DNA of 12,373 bases from Candidatus Omnitrophota bacterium (lineage in GTDB: Bacteria > Omnitrophota > Omnitrophia > Omnitrophales > Aquincolibacteriaceae), in assembly GCA_023819025.1 (NCBI GenBank), contig JAMWDC010000028.1, positions 1 to 12,373 of the forward strand. Reading direction: 5' to 3'. Every line of letters starts with the position of its first letter. Within the stretch, counting starts at the first letter, position 1. Shown one piece after another: positions 1 to 5,577 of this stretch. Below the pieces are notes generated by a model. That model had not been told where the DNA came from. It saw only the letters and a program-made list of their open reading frames with translations, and did no database searches. Both the position numbers and the translations under genes were made by a program.

Positions 1-224
1 GCACGGACGCCGTGGTCATAGATCGCGGCAATGTCCTGAACCACTTGCTCGATTGATAAACGCGCAATTCCAGGAATCATTTCTCCCGCGTCTTTTTCTT
101 TTTTGCGGCCTTCCGAAATAAAATAAGGCTGGATCAAGTTCACTGCGGTCAATCTTGTCTCTCTTAGCAGGTTTCTGATTGCCGCGGTTCGGCGTAATCG
201 TTTTAGCCTTGTTTCAGGATACAT
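1..224 (-). CDS. hemB: Porphobilinogen synthase (delta-aminolevulinate dehydratase), N-terminal part, cut by left edge
   Basis: HemB condenses two 5-aminolevulinate molecules into porphobilinogen in the cytoplasm, the step between HemA/HemL and HemC. Only the first 74 residues are in the window. I translated them by hand: the start is MYPETRLKRLRR, followed by RNLLRETRL, NLIQPYFISEG, and then IPGIARLSIEQ. These match the conserved HemB N-terminus (R-RRLR, R-L-RET-L, DLI-P-FV-EG, MPG--R-S). The catalytic lysines and metal-site cysteines lie beyond the edge, so activity cannot be judged. The ATG at 222-224 lies inside the 3' end of the hemC-cobA-hemD fusion, an 11-nt overlap, which suggests translational coupling. 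No strong Shine-Dalgarno is visible. Assignment is confident from the motif order and operon context. Confidence 0.9.
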   Translation of the reverse strand, partial: MYPETRLKRLRRTAAIRNLLRETRLTAVNLIQPYFISEGRKKEKDAGEMIPGIARLSIEQVVQDIAAIYDHGVR

Positions 225-2277
225 AGGAAATGGGCGTCCCTTCCTTTCCCAATTGTTTCAATCTTGCCAAGGTCACTGGCCCCAAGGCTTTGAACTTAAG
301 GCGCTCGGGCAGTTTTTCGTGTTGTGCAAAGAAATTTTCCACCGTCGAAGGACTCGTAAAAATGACTTCATCGATTTGTTCAAGGCTGCCGTCTTGAGGT
401 ACATTTTTTAAATTTTGATAAACAGTAAGCGGATGAACCAAGGCCCCCAGCTTTTCCAGGCGCTCTACAAGAAAGGCGCTTGCCAGGTTAGACCGCGGGA
501 ATAAAATGTGCTTCCCTGCCACGTTTTCATTCTGCAAACTAGCGAGAAGTCCCGAGGAGGATTCCTCCTCGGGAATGAGTCCTGCCCGCAAACCATAATG
601 CCTCATCCATTTTGCGGTTGTTTTTCCGATCGCAAGGAAAAATTTGGCTCTCAGAGTCTGCCAATCTCCCCCTGTGTGGCGGAATCTTTTCAGGAAATGA
701 AAAACCGCAAATTTCGAAGTGAATAAAATCCAGTCGTATCGGCCGATGTTCTGAATAGCATCATCCAGTTCGCGGAAATCGGCAATAGGTTTTATTTGAA
801 TCATGGGACAGTGAATCAATTCGCCCAAATTTCGGAAGCGTTTGCTGCTTGTACCCGTCATCAAAATTTTCTTCGGCATCAACTGCCGCCTCAAGTTGAC
901 GACAGGACCTGCAATGAATACCGCGGGAGGTTGAATCTCCTCAGCCCGTGCACGTGTTACGATATTCTCTAATGTTCCAACAATGACTTTCTCTTGTACG
1001 GTAGTGCCGTTTTCAATCACAGCACACGGCAGGTCAGGCGGTCTCTTTTGGCGGCGAAGACCGTTTACAATTTTTCCCAGATTGGAAACGCACATGAGAT
1101 AAACAAGTGTATCTGCATTCGGAAACTGGATTTGGAATTCACCTTCTTTCCCATGGCCCGCTACGACCGCAAAGGAAGAAGCAAGTCCTCGGTACGTCAA
1201 GGGGATTCCTGCGCAGGCCGGAACAGCCACGGCCGATGAGATACCGGGAATGACTTCAAAGGAAATCTCACGCTCCCTTAAGAAAATCGCTTCTTCAGAT
1301 CCCCGACCTAGAATATACGGATCGCCGCCTTTAAGTCGTACAACGTTTCGCCGGCTTAAGGCCTTGATCCATAAAAGAAGATTAATGGCATCCTGTGAAA
1401 ATACGTGATGGCCGGGCTTCTTCCCGACATTGATGAGTTCGGCTTGGGATTTAGCCTCGTGCAACAATTCACGGGGAATGAGTTCATCATAGAGAATCAC
1501 GTCGGCATTTCGGAGAGCCGAAAGACCCTTTACGGTCATAAGCCCGGGATCCCCAGGTCCTGCACCGACGAGGATGACATTCCCTTTTGGAGGATAGGCA
1601 GAGATCGGTAAATTTTGTTCATGAAATCGGGAAAATATTTTTTTAAGTTCCAGATTGTCTTCTCGGATAGTTACAGCCAAGCACCCCTGTAAAGGATGGG
1701 GTTTGAAAGTTTCAAAATCGAGAATGTCGCTGATCCAAGTTTCAAGTCCCAAACGCCTTAGCCCGGCCCCTGCCATGACGATGGCATCCAGATCATTCTT
1801 TTCAAGCTGGGCTAATCGATCCTCAATGTTGCCTCTCAAATCGAAGATCCGGAAATCAGTCCGATACGTTTTCAGTTGGTCTTTTCTCGAACGGCTGCTC
1901 GTTCCGATTTTGGCACCCAGCGGAAGCTCTACCAATTTGCGCTTATTTCTTGATACCAACACATCAAAGGGGTCAAGAGACTCGGTTACGGCCACAATCC
2001 CAATGCCTTGCGGCAGTCGGTCGGGAAGATCTTTTGCGCTATGGACAGCAAAATCGATTTGTCCCTTTAAAAGGGCCTCGTCAATTTCGCGTGTAAAAAA
2101 ATCCGTTCCCTCAACTTCCGAAAGAGGTGTTTTTTTATCCCGATCGCATGGGGTGTCAATCCTCACGATTTCCAAACGCACGCCGGGACAGATCCATTTA
2201 AGGTAGGCCTCTATCTCTTCAACCTGTTTTAATGCCAGAGGGCTGGTTCGGGTGCCCACATTAAAAATTCTTGCCAT
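214..2277 (-). CDS. HemC(short)-CobA/SUMT-HemD trifunctional fusion (687 aa)
   Basis: Three tetrapyrrole enzymes are fused. Residues 1-221 are porphobilinogen deaminase: GTRTSPLALKQ near the start, HSAKDLP (Asp83, equivalent of the E. coli catalytic Asp84), GTSSRSRK, RGNIEDRL and GLRRLGL. Residues 232-465 are uroporphyrinogen-III C-methyltransferase: VGAGPGDPG, VRLKGGDPYILGRGSEEA, PGISSA, AGIPLTYRG, YLM, and a closing AGPVVNLRR. Residues 468-687 are uroporphyrinogen-III synthase: FTSKFAVFHFL, FPRSNLASAFL and IFTSPSTVENFF. Together they would turn porphobilinogen into precorrin-2. The HemC part stops after the QGCLAV-IRED segment, and SUMT begins about 10 residues later. The usual third domain (about 90 residues), with the cysteine carrying the dipyrromethane cofactor, is therefore absent. 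One of the two adjacent arginines of GTSSLRR is also Ser. Whether deamination still works is unclear. The ATG is set by the conserved GTR start and overlaps hemA by 49 nt. Confidence 0.92.
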   Translation of the reverse strand: MARIFNVGTRTSPLALKQVEEIEAYLKWICPGVRLEIVRIDTPCDRDKKTPLSEVEGTDFFTREIDEALLKGQIDFAVHSAKDLPDRLPQGIGIVAVTESLDPFDVLVSRNKRKLVELPLGAKIGTSSRSRKDQLKTYRTDFRIFDLRGNIEDRLAQLEKNDLDAIVMAGAGLRRLGLETWISDILDFETFKPHPLQGCLAVTIREDNLELKKIFSRFHEQNLPISAYPPKGNVILVGAGPGDPGLMTVKGLSALRNADVILYDELIPRELLHEAKSQAELINVGKKPGHHVFSQDAINLLLWIKALSRRNVVRLKGGDPYILGRGSEEAIFLREREISFEVIPGISSAVAVPACAGIPLTYRGLASSFAVVAGHGKEGEFQIQFPNADTLVYLMCVSNLGKIVNGLRRQKRPPDLPCAVIENGTTVQEKVIVGTLENIVTRARAEEIQPPAVFIAGPVVNLRRQLMPKKILMTGTSSKRFRNLGELIHCPMIQIKPIADFRELDDAIQNIGRYDWILFTSKFAVFHFLKRFRHTGGDWQTLRAKFFLAIGKTTAKWMRHYGLRAGLIPEEESSSGLLASLQNENVAGKHILFPRSNLASAFLVERLEKLGALVHPLTVYQNLKNVPQDGSLEQIDEVIFTSPSTVENFFAQHEKLPERLKFKALGPVTLARLKQLGKEGTPISYVS

Positions 2278-3257
2278 ATCTTTCTTGCCGCCTCGCTCAA
2301 AAATTCTTCCGCTAATTTAACCACTTTTGCTTTACTTTGAAAATCCTCAATCAGTTCGCTGGTAAAATCATCCAAATTAAAAAGCCGGATGCCTGAAATA
2401 TGGCCCACTTCAGGATCAACATTCCTCGGCAAAGCAAGGTCGATGACGCAAACGGAGTGATCGATCTTTTCAAAATCCTCCTTATGCAGAATCCGATGGG
2501 TGCTGGATGTCGAACTTACGACGATATCCGCATCTTGCAACTTTTTATGAAACCGGTCAAACCGCACGGCTTCGCCGCCAAGTTGGTCTGCAAATTGTGC
2601 TGCCTTTTCAAACGCCCGATTTGAGATGAAGACGGTTTTGGGGAATTCCTGTTTCAAGCTTTGGACCAAAAGCTCCGTAACTTTTCCAGCACCCAAAATT
2701 AATATTTTCTTTTCTCTCAAATTTCCAAAAGTTTTTTTCATCAATTGAACCGCGATGCTACCCACCGAGACACTGCCGGCGGAAATCCCAGCCGCTGCGC
2801 GAACGATTTCACCCCACCTCAGGGCCTGTTGAAAGAGAAAGTCCAATACAAGGTCGACACAGCCTGCATGTTGGGCCTCAGAGTAGGCAAATTTGACCTG
2901 CTCTGAAATTTGACTTTCCCCAAGGATTTGGGAATCCAATCCTGAAACGACTTTTAAGAGATGCGCTAAGGCCATTTGTCCCGCGTAGTCGTATAGGTAA
3001 GGTTCGATTCCGACGACAGAAATTTCATGGAAGGCGCCAAGAAACTCCCTTAATACCATACTTCCGGACTCTTCGTGGGAAACGTTTGCGTAAATTTCAA
3101 CGCGGTTGCATGTGGAAAGGATGATGCAGGAATTCAGCCTGGCCGTTTCCTTGGCACAAGCCATGATTTCCTTTAACCGTCGTTTCGAAAAAAACAGTTT
3201 CTCTCTTATCTCGATGGGGCTATATCGGTAACTTGTCCCGATGACAACAAAATTCAT
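2229..3257 (-). CDS. hemA: Glutamyl-tRNA reductase, lacking the C-terminal dimerisation domain (342 aa)
   Basis: GluTR reduces glutamyl-tRNA(Glu) with NADPH to glutamate-1-semialdehyde, the entry step of C5 tetrapyrrole synthesis. The catalytic domain shows STCNRVEIY with nucleophile Cys50 in the usual position, then HLLKVVSGLDSQILGESQI. The NADPH domain has ILILGAGKV (about residues 196-204), VVSSTSS and IDLALPRNVDP. A long helix follows (SELIEDFQ and on), ending at WAPEPALWH. Family members are usually about 400-450 residues. Here the final 80-100 residue helical dimerisation domain is missing, and the stop falls inside the next gene. The usual K-vR-eT-I stretch reads EIVRAAAGI, so the protein is somewhat divergent. 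The start is firm: ATGA overlap with the preceding gene's stop, and a GGAGG 8 nt upstream. A glutamate-1-semialdehyde aminotransferase gene is not in the window. Confidence 0.93.
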   Translation of the reverse strand: MNFVVIGTSYRYSPIEIREKLFFSKRRLKEIMACAKETARLNSCIILSTCNRVEIYANVSHEESGSMVLREFLGAFHEISVVGIEPYLYDYAGQMALAHLLKVVSGLDSQILGESQISEQVKFAYSEAQHAGCVDLVLDFLFQQALRWGEIVRAAAGISAGSVSVGSIAVQLMKKTFGNLREKKILILGAGKVTELLVQSLKQEFPKTVFISNRAFEKAAQFADQLGGEAVRFDRFHKKLQDADIVVSSTSSTHRILHKEDFEKIDHSVCVIDLALPRNVDPEVGHISGIRLFNLDDFTSELIEDFQSKAKVVKLAEEFLSEAARKIWQEFLMWAPEPALWH

Positions 3258-3709
3258 AATACTGCCTCCAATCGTCCCCTCAGGCGCTTTGCCTCACGGG
3301 GAGACCGGCCGTCTGTAGAAATGGCAAGCGTATAATTCTTCCTTTTCAAGACAGCAGGCACAATAAAAGTCGAGCAAGGTCCCGGATTGGCCACATTGAC
3401 CCATATCTTTCGTTGAGTCGCTGCGCGGGCGATCTGCTGATTGACACGAATATCATTGGTTGCCGCAAAGACGAGTCGCGTCTCCTTTAACGCACCCTCA
3501 AAAAACTTTCTTGGAGTCCAAGAAATCTTTTTCTGCTCGGCAAGAAGCTTGAGGGGCTCAGTCATCCTGGGACTCAGAACACGCACAGCCGCCCCAAACT
3601 GCAACAATTTTCTAACCTTCCTGGTAGCAACCAGGCCGCCACCGACCACAAGACATTTTTGACCTGTCAGTCGCAGGCTAATCGGATAATATCTTTTGCT
3701 TCTCATCAT
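3254..3709 (-). CDS. Precorrin-2 dehydrogenase / possible sirohydrochlorin ferrochelatase, short CysG-N/SirC type (151 aa)
   Basis: This enzyme family uses NAD to oxidise precorrin-2 to sirohydrochlorin; some members also insert iron to give siroheme. The start chosen, ATGATG at 3704-3709, gives MMRSKRYYPISLRL, the normal family N-terminus, and sits 10 nt after the DUF2061 stop with a GGTGA just upstream. A longer frame to 3817 would overlap the DUF2061 gene and adds unrelated sequence. Visible motifs are the Rossmann loop VVGGGLVATRK, FAATND (the Asp matches catalytic Asp104 of CysG), NVANPGPCSTFIVPA and STDGRSPREAKRLRGRLE. The protein ends right after this, so the C-terminal helical domain seen in about 200-residue relatives is absent. 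The length is near that of short forms such as B. subtilis YlnF (about 160 aa). The 4-nt overlap with hemA implies coupling. Confidence 0.88.
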   Translation of the reverse strand: MMRSKRYYPISLRLTGQKCLVVGGGLVATRKVRKLLQFGAAVRVLSPRMTEPLKLLAEQKKISWTPRKFFEGALKETRLVFAATNDIRVNQQIARAATQRKIWVNVANPGPCSTFIVPAVLKRKNYTLAISTDGRSPREAKRLRGRLEAVL

Positions 3710-3719
3710 CGTCACCGGC

Positions 3720-3941
3720 TCAAATTTGGTATTCCGCCATTCTCTCTCTGCCGAAAGGAATCCTTGACCAAATCCGTTCGTGACAGAAAAAAAACAAAAT
3801 CTTAAGCCCTGTTTCAATTATCCCAAAACGGGCCGCGACTTCGACTTGGCCCGTCAAGATCCAGACGATACTGCAGTTGGCCAAAGTCCCGAAAAACCTC
3901 CAACTTGTCGCCTTCACCAGACTCCGCAATTTTGTTTCCAT
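3720..3941 (-). CDS. DUF2061-family small membrane protein (73 aa)
   Basis: Two hydrophobic segments are visible, at about residues 14-30 (RFFGTLANCSIVWILTG) and 37-53 (ARFGIIETGLKILFFFC). They are preceded by METKLRSLVKATSWR and followed by HERIWSRIPFGRER. The order K-R-S--KA-SWR--GT, then hairpin, then E---K---FF-HER-W--I matches what I know of DUF2061. That family of predicted inner-membrane proteins is often found beside sulfate-assimilation genes; its function is not established. The gene lies between cysH (58-nt gap) and the precorrin-2 dehydrogenase (10-nt gap). An AGAAGG lies about 14 nt before the ATG, an unusually long spacing. A role linked to sulfite/sulfate handling or to siroheme delivery is only inferred from context. 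Confidence 0.82.
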   Translation of the reverse strand: METKLRSLVKATSWRFFGTLANCSIVWILTGQVEVAARFGIIETGLKILFFFCHERIWSRIPFGRERMAEYQI

Positions 3942-4000
3942 TTTAGTATTTAAAACCTTCTTCCGTCTGATGGTTTATCTCCGCTATTTTCAATTTTCGA

Positions 4001-4726
4001 TCAAATGCCGTCACCGTGGAGTCCTGTTTTTAAGGGTCGTGTATGAATTCCGCATTCGCCGCCGCACTTGCTTGTACCGATCCACCGACCGGCACGCTCA
4101 TCTTCTGCAGTTGTAATTCTCGTGCACGGCGCGCAACCCAAAGATCTATAACCTTCTGCATAAAGCGGGTTCACCTTGACAGACCGAAGGGCCAAATACT
4201 GCCAAACTTCGCGTTCCTTCCAAATAAGGATGGGGTTAAGCTTGATAAGATCTTTGTCCCGTTCCTCGATTTCCCTGAAATCCGTACGAGTCCGGCCTTC
4301 GGTGCAACGCAATCCAGTCACCCAGCATGTAACCTTCATCTCTTTGATTGCGTTGCGAGTAGGATCAACCTTTAATAACTCACAGCAACGGTCGGGGTCC
4401 GTCTCATACAACTTGTCTTGAATCTCACAATCGTTTTTATAAATCTTAAGTTCAGGATAACGTGTAACGGTTTCGTTCATAAATTGGACGGTTTCCTTTG
4501 GCTTAAATCGAGTGGTCACGATAAAACCGCGAATCTTGGGATCGATCCGTTTTGCCAAGTCCCACACAGCAACGGAATCTTTCCCTAAACTATTCGCAAC
4601 CACTAGACCGTCTCCAAAACGTCGATACGCTTGCTCGATAAGACTCAGCGAGCGATCCACTTTTTGCTTAAAATTCAGACCATCGACTAATATGTTGATT
4701 TCCTCTGTAATGCTCCCTGCATTCAT
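4001..4726 (-). CDS. cysH: Phosphoadenylyl/adenylyl-sulfate reductase, 4Fe-4S type (241 aa)
   Basis: CysH reduces APS or PAPS to sulfite with thioredoxin or glutaredoxin. An adenosine-phosphosulfate binding loop is seen as NSLGKDS (residues 45-51). The paired iron-sulfur cysteines are Cys114-Cys115 (DRCCELLKVDP) and Cys198-Cys201 (GCAPCTR), and the C-terminal catalytic cysteine lies in GGECGIHTR (Cys225). The CC plus CxxC set is typical of 4Fe-4S enzymes that usually use APS, so APS reductase is the better guess. The loop looks more like the GKDS of CysD/PP-loop proteins than the SFGAED of common APS reductases. Extra cysteines occur in VTCWVTGLRC and TSKCGG. The start is well supported: AGGAGG (4735-4740) lies 8 nt before the ATG. 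It is the first enzyme gene after the Rrf2 gene, behind a palindrome-containing promoter region. Confidence 0.9.
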   Translation of the reverse strand: MNAGSITEEINILVDGLNFKQKVDRSLSLIEQAYRRFGDGLVVANSLGKDSVAVWDLAKRIDPKIRGFIVTTRFKPKETVQFMNETVTRYPELKIYKNDCEIQDKLYETDPDRCCELLKVDPTRNAIKEMKVTCWVTGLRCTEGRTRTDFREIEERDKDLIKLNPILIWKEREVWQYLALRSVKVNPLYAEGYRSLGCAPCTRITTAEDERAGRWIGTSKCGGECGIHTRPLKTGLHGDGI

Positions 4727-4734
4727 TGTAAATT

Positions 4735-4740
4735 CCTCCT
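4735..4740 (-). promoter_or_regulatory. Shine-Dalgarno AGGAGG of cysH
   Basis: The minus strand reads AGGAGG, then 8 nt, then the cysH ATG. It is the best ribosome-binding site in the gene string and fixes the start at 4726. Confidence 0.8.
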
Positions 4741-4751
4741 TTAGATTCCAA

Positions 4752-4787
4752 ATATGTCTATTATGTTAATTAGTTTAGTAGACATAT
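4752..4787. promoter_or_regulatory. 36-bp interrupted palindrome over the cysH promoter (candidate operator)
   Basis: Perfect 9-bp inverted arms, ATATGTCTA (4752-4760) and TAGACATAT (4779-4787), flank 18 bp that are themselves partly symmetrical (6 of 9 pairs). On the minus strand a CATAAT (4760-4765) could be the -10 box, giving a leader of about 27 nt before cysH; no good -35 was found. The location in the 87-bp gap between the Rrf2 gene and cysH makes it a likely regulator-binding site. Which protein binds is inference; the Rrf2 protein is the obvious candidate. A hairpin in AT-rich DNA is the alternative. Confidence 0.6.
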
Positions 4788-4813
4788 AATTAAAAAATAT
4801 CATTGGGTGATAC

Positions 4814-5242
4814 CTATATGTGATACATAGACGTAATATCCAACCTTTTTGCCTTGTCGCAAAGGTCTTCGAATGTAACTCGGTCTATCACACTTGCTAT
4901 AGCTTGATTAATCTCACTCCAGATTCTTGAAAAAATCTCAGCATTTTTGTGCTTGGAGGTGTTTCCATCGGTTGCAAAAAGCGGTTCATTTAACTCTCGA
5001 ATAACCTTGCCTAGAGGTATTTGACCTGGCGGGTTGCTTAAGGGATATCCCCCATGTTTCCCCCGGGTGCTAGCCACTAGTCCTAGCTGTTTCAGCTGGA
5101 TTAAAATTTGAACGAGATATTTTAAAGGTATTCGTTGCCGCTCGGCAATTTGTTGTATCTGCAACGGTTCCTTGTTCGGCCAATGAAGTGCCAGCTCCAA
5201 TAAAGCTCTGCATGCGTAATCACACCGCGACGATATCCTCAT
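4814..5242 (-). CDS. Rrf2-family transcriptional regulator (142 aa)
   Basis: The protein begins MRISSRCDYACRALLELA, the standard Rrf2 opening. A winged helix-turn-helix follows (IQQIAERQRIPLKYLVQIL, about residues 29-47) with a wing of RGKHGGYPLSNP. The family includes IscR, NsrR and CymR. The three-cysteine cluster motif expected around residues 90-105 is absent: that stretch has no cysteine, only Cys7, Cys11 and one near residue 128. It therefore probably does not bind Fe-S like IscR and may sense a metabolite or partner protein, as CymR does in cysteine metabolism. It lies 87 bp upstream of cysH in the same direction and is likely the local regulator of the sulfur/siroheme string. The start is firm by homology, yet the ATG is only 9 nt from a TATAAT box. 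Confidence 0.88.
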   Translation of the reverse strand: MRISSRCDYACRALLELALHWPNKEPLQIQQIAERQRIPLKYLVQILIQLKQLGLVASTRGKHGGYPLSNPPGQIPLGKVIRELNEPLFATDGNTSKHKNAEIFSRIWSEINQAIASVIDRVTFEDLCDKAKRLDITSMYHI

Positions 5243-5251
5243 AGAAAACCT

Positions 5252-5257
5252 ATTATA
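5252..5257 (-). promoter_or_regulatory. -10 box (TATAAT) of the Rrf2 gene
   Basis: The minus strand reads TATAAT, then AGGTTTTCT, then the start ATG at 5242. A normal initiation distance would start the transcript about 3-4 nt before the ATG, so the mRNA would be leaderless or nearly so. GATTAA lies 17 bp upstream as a poor -35, inside the palindrome. Confidence 0.6.
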
Positions 5258-5283
5258 CGATTAACTTGATCAAGTTAATCGTA
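5256..5283. promoter_or_regulatory. 28-bp perfect palindrome, candidate operator of the Rrf2 gene
   Basis: TACGATTAACTTGA is followed directly by its exact reverse complement with no spacer (centre 5269/5270). It fills the -35/-10 spacer of the promoter reading leftwards and overlaps the TATAAT by two bases. This is a classic position for repression, and autoregulation by the Rrf2 protein is the likely use. It starts 14 bp from the regulator's start codon. It could also serve a divergent promoter reading right. Confidence 0.72.
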
Positions 5284-5577
5284 AATATAACCGATTTTTG
5301 CCTATTAGTCAAGTCCCATTTCAGACTGGACGAATGCGTGCTGCGATACAGACAAAAGCACAAATGTATCGGTTACCTAACCCACGTGGTTCGGTTAGAT
5401 GCGGGCATTTTATGGACTATAAAACACGGACAATTCATCAGCCTGGTACACCAGCGAGGAGATGCGGCTTGCTGATTCCGGGGATTTCGTTTATTATTCT
5501 TTTTTCATTTATTGTCCGAAGGCAGGGCAAGTATTTCCTTGTCTTGTGGTAGACCAAAAAGATCGAGCAAAAGGGTT
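5284..5577. other. Non-coding stretch between divergent units
   Basis: I see no convincing gene here. A plus-strand TATAAA (5418-5423) might be a -10 box for the downstream membrane gene, but no good -35 fits. A 6-bp inverted repeat, CTAACC (5377-5382) with GGTTAG (5393-5398), encloses CACGTG. Short open frames here have no recognisable protein features. Confidence 0.4.

Noticed and set aside
1655..2206. 183-aa open frame on the plus strand opposite hemC
   Set aside because: It lies wholly antisense to well-conserved HemC motifs and its translation shows no family pattern; an antiphase shadow.
3710..3817. Longer N-terminus for the precorrin-2 dehydrogenase
   Set aside because: The added 36 residues are unlike the family and come from reading the DUF2061 gene in another frame; ATGATG at 3704-3709 with GGTGA upstream fits better.
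5266..5475. Short 69-aa plus-strand frame next to the Rrf2 promoter
   Set aside because: It starts inside the palindrome, has no ribosome-binding site, and its translation resembles nothing.
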